Positions 26,491 through 34,954 of a DNA stretch of 64,000 nt are shown one piece after another. The notes beneath the pieces are model-generated. The model did no database searches and was not told the origin of the DNA. It saw only the letters and a list, made by a program, of their open reading frames with translations. The position numbers were made by a program, and so were the translations under genes. Numbering within the stretch: position 1 is the first letter of the stretch; each line of letters starts with the position of its first letter. Source of the stretch: Anaerolineae bacterium (lineage in GTDB: Bacteria; Chloroflexota; Anaerolineae; 4572-78; J111); the NCBI GenBank assembly GCA_022071955.1, contig JAJVIM010000004.1, positions 372,001 through 436,000 on the forward strand, read 5' to 3'.

Positions 26491-26527
26491 CTCCCCCTTC
26501 CCCGGGAAGGGGGGTGGGGGGATGGGG
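26491..26527. repeat. C-rich/G-rich hairpin
   Basis: CTCCCCCTTCCCC pairs with GGGAAGGGGGG; same family as 8623-8660 and 16738-16797. Confidence 0.7.
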
Positions 26528-26594
26528 CGAATCCCACGATATTTTCAGGAAACAGATAGAGTGGGTTTGGAGTTTGTGCGTCAGGCCATTATCA

Positions 26595-26623
26595 ATTGTA
26601 GCACAGGCGGCCGGCGCAAATCA
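26595..26623 (-). promoter_or_regulatory. Promoter of the FeS-NrfD/molybdoenzyme operon
   Basis: Extended -10 TGC-TACAAT (26595-26600) on the minus strand; the -35 position 17 bases away reads TGATTT, a poor match, so it may depend on an activator such as the adjacent NarL-type regulator. It gives a leader of about 195 bases with two hairpins. Confidence 0.5.
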
Positions 26624-26663
26624 TCCCATCGATGGGGGATTCATCTCACCCATTTGAGTGATT

Positions 26664-27314
26664 TTACTCCAGCGTAATCAGTTCGCGGCGAATGCCTTCG
26701 AGGACGGCCTGAGTGCGGTTGGGCTGGTCAAGTTTGCGGAGGATATTTTTAACGTGGGTGCGAACGGTCTCTTCGCTAACGTGCAGGCGCTCGGCGATGG
26801 CTTTGTTGGTGGCGCTGGTAGACATCTGTTGCAGCACGTCCAGTTCGCGGCTGGTGAGGGTGGGTTGCGCCGCGGCCGGCGCCGGCGAGGCGCCGCGGGC
26901 GTGGCGAATGAGGGCGCTGGTGATCAGCGGGTGAAAGTAATTGTCGCCGCCGGCCACGTGCCGAATGGCGCTGCTGAGTTCGGTGGTGGTGGCGTCTTTA
27001 ACAATGTAGCCGTCTACTCCGGCCTCAACCGTGGCGTAAACCTGGGCATCGGCGTGCGCGCCCGATAAAATGAGCACCCGCGATTGCGGCGACAGTTCGC
27101 GCACTTTGCGGGTCACTTCGATGCCGTTGAAATCGGGCATGCTCAAATCGAGCAGAATCACATCGGGCCGCAGCGATTGGGCCAGCGCCACGCCCTCGCG
27201 GCCGTTTCTGGCTTCGCCGACAATCTCAAAATCGGGCTGGAGTTGCAGCGCCAGGCTCAAACCCTGGCGTACCATCGCGTGGTCATCGACAATCAAAATT
27301 CGAATGGGTGGCAT
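26664..27314 (-). CDS. NarL/FixJ-family response regulator
   Basis: 216 residues. Receiver domain (1-120) with the DDH acidic pocket, phosphoacceptor Asp in ILLDLSMPDF near residue 54 and Lys in VKDA near 104; C-terminal LuxR-type helix-turn-helix (about 150-210) with LTSRELDVLQQMS and SEETVRTHVKNILRKL. Start ATG at 27314; a longer frame to 27377 would overlap the kinase stop region. Partner of the kinase just upstream. Its location beside the molybdoenzyme operon makes that operon the likely target. Confidence 0.93.
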   Translation of the reverse strand: MPPIRILIVDDHAMVRQGLSLALQLQPDFEIVGEARNGREGVALAQSLRPDVILLDLSMPDFNGIEVTRKVRELSPQSRVLILSGAHADAQVYATVEAGVDGYIVKDATTTELSSAIRHVAGGDNYFHPLITSALIRHARGASPAPAAAQPTLTSRELDVLQQMSTSATNKAIAERLHVSEETVRTHVKNILRKLDQPNRTQAVLEGIRRELITLE

Positions 27315-27337
27315 AATGATGCTCTCTTTTATTTTCG

Positions 27338-29065
27338 CTACCCGCTGCCCGCCAAAACCGTTTCTGTGGCGTGGCACGGAATGCGGGCAACCAACAGGGT
27401 GCCCTCGCCAAAGGTGCTGATGACTTCAAACGTGCCGTTCAGCAAACTGGCGCGCTCGGCCATGCCAGACAGGCCCAAATGGCCGGTCTGATCGACGGCG
27501 GCCGGGTCAAACCCGTCACCATCGTCAGAAATGCGCATTTCAACTTCGTTTTGGCCATCAATCAGTTTGACCACTATATGTCGGGCGCGGGCGTGTTTGG
27601 CGGCGTTGGCCAGCGCTTCCTGGGCAATCTGAAACAGGCCGCTGCGCACCGGCGCGGGCCAGCCATCAAAATTGCCGGGCAGATCGATGCGCAGGGCGGT
27701 GGTGCTGTCCGGGCAGAGCAACCGCAGCCGGCGGTGCAGGCCGCCCACAAAGGTGTCGGAAGTGATCTCATCGGAGCGGATGCTGAAAATAGCCTGCCGG
27801 ATCAGCGCCTGGGCTTCGGTGACGCTGTGGTGCAGTTTGCCCAGCACGCTTTGCAACTGGTGGCTGCCGGGCATAATCTGGCTGCACGCCTGCAGGCCGT
27901 AAGCCAGCCCGTACAAAATCTGGCTGACGTTATCGTGCAGGTCGGCGGCGATGCGGTTGCGCTCCTCGGTAATGGCCGTTTGCTGCGCGCGGTCAATACA
28001 CAGGCGCATACTGCCCAGCGCTACCCCGGCGTGCGTGGCCAGGTTGTCCAGCGACAGCCGGTCAACCTGCGACAGCCGCTGGTCGGCCGGCAGGCCATCA
28101 ACCACAATTACGCCGATGGTGATGCCGCGCAGGCTCAGCGGCAAAATAATGTAGTGCGCCGCCGTCACCAGCCGCCGGTTCACCGGCTCGACGGCGGTTG
28201 GCGGTTCGCCGCTGCTGATTTCGACCACCAGTTTGCCTTTGATGGCCCGGGCCAGCGGCCCGGCCTCGTTTTTGAGCGAAACCAGATCGACGTGAGACAT
28301 TTTGGCGGCTGCGTCGGTGGTGGCGGCATCAAGGGTAATCCAACTGCTCACTGCATCGAGTGCCTCATCGTACAGGCCGATGACCGCCCGCGGGTAGCCC
28401 AACTCGTGCACCAGCCCGCGCAATATTGATTCTTGCAGCTCGGCCGGGTCGATGGACGACTGCATCACCAGCGACAGCTCGCGCACCAGATTCAGATCGC
28501 GGTTGCGCTGGGTCAGCTCGATGTTTTTGCGGGCCAGTTCAAAGTGGGTTTGTTCCAATTGTTGCAGCAGGTGAGCCGGGTAGCCAAAAATGGCGCCAAT
28601 CAAAAAGAAGCTGATTATTTGCCCGATGGCAGCCATCACATCAATTGGGCCGGGGTGGGGCAGCAGCAGCGTTAGCAGATAAAGGCCGCTGTACACCGTC
28701 GCCGCCAGCACGCCGCCGCGCACCCGAAAAAAGAAAGCCGCGGCCAGAATCGGGGCCAGGCTGTACAGGTAGTAGGGGCTGCGTTCCAGCCCGGTGAAAC
28801 CAACCAGCAGCAGCGACACCAGCAAATCCAGCCCCAGCAGCGCCGGAAACCGCAGCAGGAGCCGGTTGGTGGTGGCGGTGGTAACGGTGAGATACAGGGT
28901 AAGGCTGGCGGCGATCACCAGCGCCGCCCACTCGATGGCCGCGGCGGCCGGCTGGCGCGGGCTGAACAGCCAAATGAGCGGCAGCAACAGGGAAATCCAG
29001 CGGTAACCCACCAGCAGGCGAAAGGTGACGGTTTGTTGGGTGTCGGCGTAAAACAGGCGCAGCAT
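27338..29065 (-). CDS. Membrane sensor histidine kinase, NarX-like, with GAF domain
   Basis: 575 residues. About six N-terminal membrane helices (residues 20-180) form a sensor domain, then a coiled segment, a GAF domain (about 225-360), HisKA_3 with the phosphoacceptor His in IAADLHDNVSQ near residue 375, and HATPase_c with NAAKHARA and GDGFD motifs. ATG at 29065 lies one base after the sulfurtransferase stop; an earlier start at 29086 would overlap that gene by 20 bases. The gene is sandwiched between sulfurtransferase and the response regulator, suggesting a sulfur or redox signal. The ligand is unknown. Confidence 0.93.
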   Translation of the reverse strand: MLRLFYADTQQTVTFRLLVGYRWISLLLPLIWLFSPRQPAAAAIEWAALVIAASLTLYLTVTTATTNRLLLRFPALLGLDLLVSLLLVGFTGLERSPYYLYSLAPILAAAFFFRVRGGVLAATVYSGLYLLTLLLPHPGPIDVMAAIGQIISFFLIGAIFGYPAHLLQQLEQTHFELARKNIELTQRNRDLNLVRELSLVMQSSIDPAELQESILRGLVHELGYPRAVIGLYDEALDAVSSWITLDAATTDAAAKMSHVDLVSLKNEAGPLARAIKGKLVVEISSGEPPTAVEPVNRRLVTAAHYIILPLSLRGITIGVIVVDGLPADQRLSQVDRLSLDNLATHAGVALGSMRLCIDRAQQTAITEERNRIAADLHDNVSQILYGLAYGLQACSQIMPGSHQLQSVLGKLHHSVTEAQALIRQAIFSIRSDEITSDTFVGGLHRRLRLLCPDSTTALRIDLPGNFDGWPAPVRSGLFQIAQEALANAAKHARARHIVVKLIDGQNEVEMRISDDGDGFDPAAVDQTGHLGLSGMAERASLLNGTFEVISTFGEGTLLVARIPCHATETVLAGSG

Positions 29066-29066
29066 T

Positions 29067-29915
29067 TTATCGCTCAATCGGTACATCGATCAGATTGCCC
29101 CATTCGGCCCACGAGCCATCGTAATTGCGCACGTGGGGGTAGCCCAGTAAATATTTAAGCACAAACCAGGTGTGCGCCGAGCGCTCGCCGATGCGGCAGT
29201 AGACAATCACGTTTTTGTCGGCGGTTACCTGCTGGCCGGCGTACAGGGCGGCCAGTTCGGCGGAGGCTTTGAACGTGCCGTCTTCGTGGACGGTTTGGCC
29301 CCACGAAATATTGACCGCGCCCGGCAGATGCCCGCCGCGCATGGCCGCTTCGTGCAGGAGGTGGTCCGGGGCCAGCATTTCGCCGGAAAATTCCCGGGCC
29401 AGACGCACATCAACCAGCGCCGTTGAATCGAGATAGAGGCTGGCTTGCACCTGTTCCCGGAGCGCGCGGATGGATGTATCGGACGGCGGAACCGGGTAAT
29501 CTGTGGGGGCGGGCCGGGCGGTGCGGGTGGTCAGGGGGTGGCTCTCGACGGCCCATTTTTTGCGGCCGCCGTTCAACATGCGCACGTTGGGGTGGCGGTA
29601 ATATTTGAGCAGCCAAAAGGCGTAGGCGGCAAACCAGTTGTTTTTGTCGCCGTAAAGAATCACAGTGGTATCCGGGCCAATGCCGGAGCGGGCCATCAAT
29701 TTTGAGAAAGCGCCGGCGCTGAGAATATTGCGGCGGAGCGGGTCTTGCGTGTCGGTGCGCCAATTCCAGGCGATGGCCTGCGGAATGTGGCTCTGGTGAA
29801 ACACGCCGGGGTCAACATCAACTTCAACCAGCCGCAGGTTGGGAGCCGCCAGATGGTGGGCTAACCAGTCGGTTTCTACCAGCACTTCGGGGTGCGCGTA
29901 CCCATTGTGGTTCAT
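29067..29915 (-). CDS. Sulfurtransferase with two rhodanese domains (thiosulfate/mercaptopyruvate type)
   Basis: 282 residues. The N-terminal domain (10-125) is the structural rhodanese repeat with no catalytic Cys; it contains an ILYGDKNN segment in place of the loop. The second domain (about 155-280) has DVRLAREFSG and the active Cys in VYCRIGERSAHTWF near residue 233. The CRIGER loop fits the rhodanese (thiosulfate) rather than CG(S/T)GVT mercaptopyruvate type. No signal peptide: cytoplasmic. It moves sulfane sulfur between thiosulfate and an acceptor thiol. Translationally coupled to the kinase. Confidence 0.93.
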   Translation of the reverse strand: MNHNGYAHPEVLVETDWLAHHLAAPNLRLVEVDVDPGVFHQSHIPQAIAWNWRTDTQDPLRRNILSAGAFSKLMARSGIGPDTTVILYGDKNNWFAAYAFWLLKYYRHPNVRMLNGGRKKWAVESHPLTTRTARPAPTDYPVPPSDTSIRALREQVQASLYLDSTALVDVRLAREFSGEMLAPDHLLHEAAMRGGHLPGAVNISWGQTVHEDGTFKASAELAALYAGQQVTADKNVIVYCRIGERSAHTWFVLKYLLGYPHVRNYDGSWAEWGNLIDVPIER

Positions 29916-29941
29916 AATTTGTCCTTGGGAATGGTGGTGAA

Positions 29942-29947
29942 ATTATA
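29942..29947 (-). promoter_or_regulatory. Candidate -10 element of the sulfurtransferase-kinase-regulator unit
   Basis: TATAAT on the minus strand, 27 bases before the ATG at 29915, next to a degenerate CACAGAG-type repeat. No reasonable -35 is visible. Confidence 0.4.
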
Positions 29948-29978
29948 CACCAAAGGGACACGGAGTTATAAATTGGAG

Positions 29979-31754
29979 TTATTTTTCAGTGAGGGCGGTA
30001 ATGCCTTCCCAATCCGGGGGGACGCCGTAGCGGGCAAAATGCTCGGAGCGTTTCAGGTACAGGTCGGCGGCTTTATCGGCCGGGTTGGCGGCAATAACCC
30101 GGGCAAAGCGCGCTTTGGCCGCGTCAAATTCACGGCTGTGGTAGTGGAGCAGCCCTTTTTCAAAATGGGTCAGGGTTTTTTGTTTCAGATCGATGGTTTC
30201 CTGCGGGTCGCCTTCAAAAATTTCAAACACCGATACCGGTTCGGCTTTGCCTTTAACCCGCACCCGGTCCAGAAACCGGTAGCGGTAGCGGTTGGGTTGA
30301 TTGAGGCTAAAGAGCGAATACTGGCTGATTACAATCGACGCGCCGTACAGTTTGGTCAGCCCTTCCAGCCGAAAGGCCAGGTTGACGTTGTCGGAAATAA
30401 CGGTGCCTTCCATGCGCAACTGTTCGCCGATGGTGCCCAGCATGAGACTGCCGGTGTGGATGCCGGTACCCACGCTGATGGGTTCCTGGCCGCGGGCCTG
30501 GCGTTCGCGGTTAAACTGCGATAATTCCTGCTGAATGCCAATCGCTGCGGTCAGGGCGTCTTCCACTTCGTTGGGAAACAGGGCCATCACCGCGTCGCCA
30601 ATGTATTTATCGATAAAGCCGTGGTTTTTGCGGATAATCGGGCTGACCCGGCTGAGGTAATCGTTGATAAAGGTAAAGTTCTCTTCCGGGTTCATCTGCT
30701 CAGACAGCGTGGTGAACGAGCGAATATCAGAAAAGAAAACAGTCATATCCCGCTGCACCTGATCGCCCAGCACCACATCGACAATGCTGGCTTTGCCCAG
30801 AAACTGCAAAAATTCGTGGGGTACAAAGCGGCCCAGCGCGGCGTTGAGTTTGACCAGTTCGGCAGTGCGTTCCAGCACCCGCTGCTCCAGTTCATCGTGG
30901 GCGCGCTGCAAGGCTTCTTCGGCCTCTTTGCGGTCGGTCACGTTGCGAGAAACGGCAATGATCTCCAGCGGGAGTTCGCTGTCGGGGTCACGCACCAGCC
31001 GGCTGGTGGTTTCCAGCCAGATCGTCTGCCCGTCTTTGCGGCGGGCGCGATAGATGTATTTGACCACCGGCTCGCGTTCTTCAATGTGGCCGTTGGTGGC
31101 GTGCGGCAGCGGCAAATCGATGGGGTCAATAAAGTCGGTCTCTTTTTTGCCCACCATCTCTTCAATATCGTAGCCCAGCAGGCCGCGGCAGGCCGGCGAA
31201 ACATAACGATAGATGCCATCCGGTGTTTGCCGTGAGATCATATCGGTGGAGTTTTCGGCCAGCAGCCGGTAGCGCTCGCGGCTTTCGCGCAGGGCGTCCT
31301 GCACCCGGCGACGCTTGAGGTTTTCTTCTTGCAGCCGTTCGTTTTGCTCCTGCATGTCGCGTTGCAGCCGGCGCATGGTCAGGTGGGTGTTTACCCGCGC
31401 CACCACCTCCTGACTTTGCGAAGGTTTGGTGATGTAATCGACGGCTCCAATTTTAAATCCTTTAACTTTGCTGTGGGTGTCGGCCAGCGCGGTTAAAAAG
31501 ATGACGGGGAAATTGGCGGTAACGGGGTTAGTTTTTAATTGGTGGCAGGTTTCAAAACCATCCAGTTCCGGCATCAGGATATCAAGCAGCACAATATCGG
31601 GATTGATCTCTTCAATCCGGCTGATGGCCTCTGTACCGCTTTGCAGTCCAATAATCTCAAAGCCGGCGTTGGTCAGGTAAAGCGACAATAATCTGATCAT
31701 GTCGATATCGTCATCGACAATTAAGATTTTGCCTTTTGCGGGTGCTGTTTGCAT
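29979..31754 (-). CDS. Receiver-PAS-class III adenylate/guanylate cyclase
   Basis: 591 residues. Receiver domain (1-125) with the acid pair DDD and phosphoacceptor in LLDILMPELDG near 54; a coiled-coil linker; a PAS/PAC domain (about 160-290); a second coiled coil; class III cyclase domain (about 330-510) with metal-binding FSDIRSFTTLSEQ and GDAVMALFP; then about 70 residues resembling a TPR-like tail ending in GLLHYHSREFDAA-type helices. It should make cAMP or cGMP under phosphorylation control. No cognate kinase is adjacent. Confidence 0.92.
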   Translation of the reverse strand: MQTAPAKGKILIVDDDIDMIRLLSLYLTNAGFEIIGLQSGTEAISRIEEINPDIVLLDILMPELDGFETCHQLKTNPVTANFPVIFLTALADTHSKVKGFKIGAVDYITKPSQSQEVVARVNTHLTMRRLQRDMQEQNERLQEENLKRRRVQDALRESRERYRLLAENSTDMISRQTPDGIYRYVSPACRGLLGYDIEEMVGKKETDFIDPIDLPLPHATNGHIEEREPVVKYIYRARRKDGQTIWLETTSRLVRDPDSELPLEIIAVSRNVTDRKEAEEALQRAHDELEQRVLERTAELVKLNAALGRFVPHEFLQFLGKASIVDVVLGDQVQRDMTVFFSDIRSFTTLSEQMNPEENFTFINDYLSRVSPIIRKNHGFIDKYIGDAVMALFPNEVEDALTAAIGIQQELSQFNRERQARGQEPISVGTGIHTGSLMLGTIGEQLRMEGTVISDNVNLAFRLEGLTKLYGASIVISQYSLFSLNQPNRYRYRFLDRVRVKGKAEPVSVFEIFEGDPQETIDLKQKTLTHFEKGLLHYHSREFDAAKARFARVIAANPADKAADLYLKRSEHFARYGVPPDWEGITALTEK

Positions 31755-31792
31755 AGTGGGTTGACTGGCCGCTGGAAAGATTCTATACGATT

Positions 31793-31821
31793 ATTTTAGC
31801 AAAAGTTAGAAATAATTGGAA
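31793..31821 (-). promoter_or_regulatory. Extended -10 promoter of the cyclase gene
   Basis: TGC-TAAAAT (-10 at 31793-31798) on the minus strand, 39 bases before the ATG; the -35 position 17 bases away reads TTCCAA. Confidence 0.5.
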
Positions 31822-31840
31822 TAGGAGTTTTTGGCCGCTA

Positions 31841-32989
31841 TTAACATTTGCCGGCCCCGGCCGACGCCCGGCACACATAAATTGTGGCGTGCAGCCCCGA
31901 AACAGCGGGGTATTTAGCGTCGATGGCCCGGGTCACGCCGGAGACGAGCGCTTCTGGCACCAGCGCCACAATGCAGCCGCCAAAACCGCCGCCGGTCATG
32001 CGCACGCCGCCGTCGGGGCCAATCACCTCGCCCACCAGCTCCACCAGCGCATCGATAGGCGGGACGGTGATCTCAAAATCGTCGCGCATGGAATCGTGCG
32101 ATTCGGCCATCAGTTGGCCCATCAGCTTTAAATTGCCGGCGGCCAACGCCTCGGCGGCGGCTTCGGTGCGGGCGTTTTCGGTGATAATGTGGCGGGCGCG
32201 TTTGGCCGCCACCGGGTCGAGCTCGTCGGCGTGCAGGGCAAATTCATCCAGCGCCACATCCCGCAGGGCCGGCACGCCAAAATGGGCGGCGGCGGTTTCG
32301 CACTCGCGGCGGCGAGTGTTGTATTCGCTGTCAACCAGGCCGCGTTTAACGTTGCTGTTGGCAATAACAATAGCGGTGCCGGCCGGGATGGACACAGCCC
32401 GGTAATCCAGGCTGCGGCAATCGATGAGCAGGGCGTGGTCGCGCTGGCCCAGCGCCGAAATGAACTGGTCCATAATGCCGCAGCGCATGCCCACAAACTC
32501 GTTTTCGGCCTGCTGCCCCACCAGGGCGATGGTTTTGCCATCGAGGTTGAGCCGGCTGTAGGCAGACAGAGTGACGCCAACCACCACCTCCAGCGAGGCC
32601 GACGAACTGAGGCCGGCGCCCTGCGGCACATCGCCGGCAACCACCAGATTTGCGCCGCTCAGGCTGAAGCCCCGTTTTTTGAGCGCCCAGGCCACGCCGC
32701 GCACGTAATTGCTCCACGGCGCGGCGCTGTCGGGCGTAATATCGTCCCGCACCGAAAACGTGCTGGTTTGCTCGCCAAAATCGGCGGCCACAATGGAGAC
32801 AACGCCGTCATCGCGGGGTTCGGCGGCGATGACTGTTTGGTAATCAATGGCCGCCGGCAGCACAAAACCGTCGTTGTAGTCGGTGTGTTCGCCAATCAGG
32901 TTGACCCGGCCCGGCGCGCGGAAACAGTCTGCCGGCTGCGCACCAAAGTGCTTTTGAAAGAGTTGGGTTGTTTTGTCGATGAGACTCAT
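31841..32989 (-). CDS. galK: Galactokinase
   Basis: 382 residues, the usual length. Phosphorylates galactose at C1 with ATP (first step of the Leloir pathway). Seen: the galactokinase signature [19 protein letters not shown] at residues about 27-45, GHMP-kinase ATP motif [13 protein letters not shown] near 125, and MTGGGFGGC near 332. ATG at 32989, preceded by AGGTGA. A longer reading to 33130 adds repeat-derived residues and is rejected. No galT or galE is nearby. Confidence 0.96.
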   Translation of the reverse strand: MSLIDKTTQLFQKHFGAQPADCFRAPGRVNLIGEHTDYNDGFVLPAAIDYQTVIAAEPRDDGVVSIVAADFGEQTSTFSVRDDITPDSAAPWSNYVRGVAWALKKRGFSLSGANLVVAGDVPQGAGLSSSASLEVVVGVTLSAYSRLNLDGKTIALVGQQAENEFVGMRCGIMDQFISALGQRDHALLIDCRSLDYRAVSIPAGTAIVIANSNVKRGLVDSEYNTRRRECETAAAHFGVPALRDVALDEFALHADELDPVAAKRARHIITENARTEAAAEALAAGNLKLMGQLMAESHDSMRDDFEITVPPIDALVELVGEVIGPDGGVRMTGGGFGGCIVALVPEALVSGVTRAIDAKYPAVSGLHATIYVCRASAGAGKC

Positions 32990-33034
32990 TGCGTGATTCA
33001 CCTGTTGTTGAAAATTTGATAAAAAAGTTCGGGC

Positions 33035-33080
33035 GGCGGGTTGCGGGTGGCGGGTAAAAACGCGCCACTCGCAACCTGCC
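33035..33080. repeat. Imperfect 18-bp inverted repeat between era and galK
   Basis: Arms 33035-33052 and 33063-33080 match at 16 of 18 positions. The sequence between galK and era has no other feature. Confidence 0.6.
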
Positions 33081-33148
33081 ACTTGCCACCGACCACAGCC
33101 AGGTGCGTGGTAGCGAAAATTCCGTGACACTAATCAAAATCAATAATC

Positions 33149-34168
33149 TTACGATGTTGAATAACCCAGCCATTTGAGCTGGTTTAGATTTTTGCGCCAC
33201 TTGGGCCGCACTTTAACCCACAATTCCAGATAAACGCGGGTCCCGACCATCTGCTCAATTTCCGGCCGGGCGCGCTGGCCAATCTGTTTGAGCGTTTTGC
33301 CTTTTTGGCCAATCACAATCTGTTTGTGAGCGCTGCGCTCCAGAATCAGGTCGGCGCTGATGTAGGTTAGCTCCTCGTGGCGGGCGGTAAATTCGGTGAC
33401 GACGACGGCCAGCGCGTGCGGCACTTCATCGCGCAAAATGTGCAGGGCCGCTTCGCGGATCAGTTCCGCGGCGATGAAGCGGAGCTGCTGGTCGGTGACC
33501 TGTTCGGGCGGAAAGTAGCGCGGTCCCTCCGGCAGTTGCTCAACAACCGTTTGCAGCAGGGGCAGCAGGTTGTCGTCGCGGGTAGCCGAGACCACCAGCC
33601 AGTGGTCGGCCGGGTACAGCGCCAGATACGGCTGCTCGATGCCGGCCAGTTCGCCGTCGCCCAGCAGATCGATTTTGTTGAGGGCCAGCACCACCGGGAT
33701 GGGCGACTCGGCCGCTTTTTGCGCGGCGGCAATCGACTCGGCCACCAGTTGTTCTTCCGAACCGGGCGGCCGGCTCACATCGACCAGCCACAAAATGACA
33801 TCGGCTTCCGGCAGGGCGGTTTGGGCCGCGGTCAGCAAAAACTCGCCCAGTTTGTGATGCGGAGCGTGCATGCCCGGCGTATCAATAAAGACCACCTGCG
33901 CCGGCGGGCAGGCCGCCGAAAGCTCCGGCTGGTCGGGATCGGGCAGGGTTAAAATGCCGAGCAGTTGGTTGCGGGTGGTTTGCGGCTTGGGGCTGACAAT
34001 GGCAATTTTCTGGCCCAGATAGTGATTCATCAATGTTGACTTGCCCACATTGGGCCGGCCGACCACAGCCACAAACCCGGAGCGGTGGCCGGGCGGCGTT
34101 GGCTCGTTCAGCAGCAGATCGTCGGCGTTAAATTCGGGTTCGTCAAAAAATTCTTCCGGGGTCATCAT
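33149..34168 (-). CDS. era: GTPase Era
   Basis: 339 residues. Essential GTPase that binds the 3' end of 16S rRNA and assists 30S assembly. Seen: G1 GRPNVGKST near residue 37, G2 QTTRN near 63, G3 DTPGMHAP near 94, G4 NKID near 154, and a C-terminal KH domain (about 230-320) with GQKGKTLKQIG. An acidic N-terminal extension of about 30 residues precedes the G1 motif, making it longer than the 300-residue typical size. The start lies 2 bases after the transporter gene stop. Confidence 0.96.
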   Translation of the reverse strand: MMTPEEFFDEPEFNADDLLLNEPTPPGHRSGFVAVVGRPNVGKSTLMNHYLGQKIAIVSPKPQTTRNQLLGILTLPDPDQPELSAACPPAQVVFIDTPGMHAPHHKLGEFLLTAAQTALPEADVILWLVDVSRPPGSEEQLVAESIAAAQKAAESPIPVVLALNKIDLLGDGELAGIEQPYLALYPADHWLVVSATRDDNLLPLLQTVVEQLPEGPRYFPPEQVTDQQLRFIAAELIREAALHILRDEVPHALAVVVTEFTARHEELTYISADLILERSAHKQIVIGQKGKTLKQIGQRARPEIEQMVGTRVYLELWVKVRPKWRKNLNQLKWLGYSTS

Positions 34169-34170
34169 TT

Positions 34171-34884
34171 TTACGAAGCCAGGGTAAAGGGATTAAAGTC
34201 GGTGGTGCGGTCGTAGTAATCCTCATTTTCAACCTGCTTGAGATAGCCAACAATCAGGTAGGTGAGCGGGGTAAACAGCACTTCGATAGTCACTTTAAAA
34301 ATGTAGTTGGCGGTGATCAGGCTCACGGCGATTTCCCAGGGGAACACGCCAAAGGCGCTGGCGACCACAATAAAAATAACGGTGTCGACGCCTTCGCCAA
34401 CGAGCGTGCTGCCAATGGTGCGCAGCCACAAAAAGCGGCCCTCGGTGGCCACTTTGAGCTTGGCCAGCACCACGCTGTTAGAAAATTCGCCGGCCCAGTA
34501 AGCGGCCAGACTGGCCAGCACAATGCCGCCGCTGGCCACGCCGCCCAAAATGGCGTTGTACGCCGTTTGCCCGGCGTATTCCTGCCACGCCGCCTCGCCG
34601 GGCATCAGCCCCACAATCCAAAAGGTGAAGGCCATCAGCGCGGCGGCAAAAAAGCCAAACCAGATCACTCGCCGCGAGCGTTTGTAGCCGTACACTTCGG
34701 TCAGAATATCGCCAAAAATGTAGCTGACCGGGAACAGCAGCGTGCCGGCGTCAAAGGCCAGCGGCAGGCCGGCTACACTTACCCCCCAATCTACAATTTT
34801 GGCCGCAGACGCGATGTTGCTAATTAATAACACCGCCACAAACATGGCGGTGATCAAATCATAAAATTTGTAACAACGTTGCAT
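34171..34884 (-). CDS. Queuosine precursor transporter (YhhQ/VUT family)
   Basis: 237 residues with about six membrane helices; imports preQ0/preQ1 for tRNA queuosine. Seen: the motif SYIFGDILTEVYGYKRSRRV near residue 54 (family hallmark), VGEGVDTVIFI near 163 and a basic/aromatic final loop. An upstream preQ1 riboswitch was looked for and not seen; the leader is about 30 bases long. It heads the era-containing unit. Confidence 0.92.
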   Translation of the reverse strand: MQRCYKFYDLITAMFVAVLLISNIASAAKIVDWGVSVAGLPLAFDAGTLLFPVSYIFGDILTEVYGYKRSRRVIWFGFFAAALMAFTFWIVGLMPGEAAWQEYAGQTAYNAILGGVASGGIVLASLAAYWAGEFSNSVVLAKLKVATEGRFLWLRTIGSTLVGEGVDTVIFIVVASAFGVFPWEIAVSLITANYIFKVTIEVLFTPLTYLIVGYLKQVENEDYYDRTTDFNPFTLAS

Positions 34885-34913
34885 AGTATCCCCCTGATTT
34901 CAATATTCGCCAC

Positions 34914-34942
34914 ATTGTAGCACGGGCGGTTAATTACCCCAA
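34914..34942 (-). promoter_or_regulatory. Promoter of the queuosine transporter-era unit
   Basis: TTGGGG (34937-34942), 17 bases, TGC-TACAAT (-10 at 34914-34919) on the minus strand, 30 bases before the ATG. Confidence 0.6.
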
Positions 34943-34954
34943 GTTTTGGCTAAC

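Noticed and set aside
32990..33130. 47-residue N-terminal extension of GalK
   Set aside because: Comes from the inverted repeat and exceeds the family length; ATG at 32989 fits the usual 382 residues.
34885..34954. preQ1 riboswitch upstream of the queuosine transporter
   Set aside because: The leader of about 30 bases shows neither the conserved C-rich loop nor the A-rich tail.
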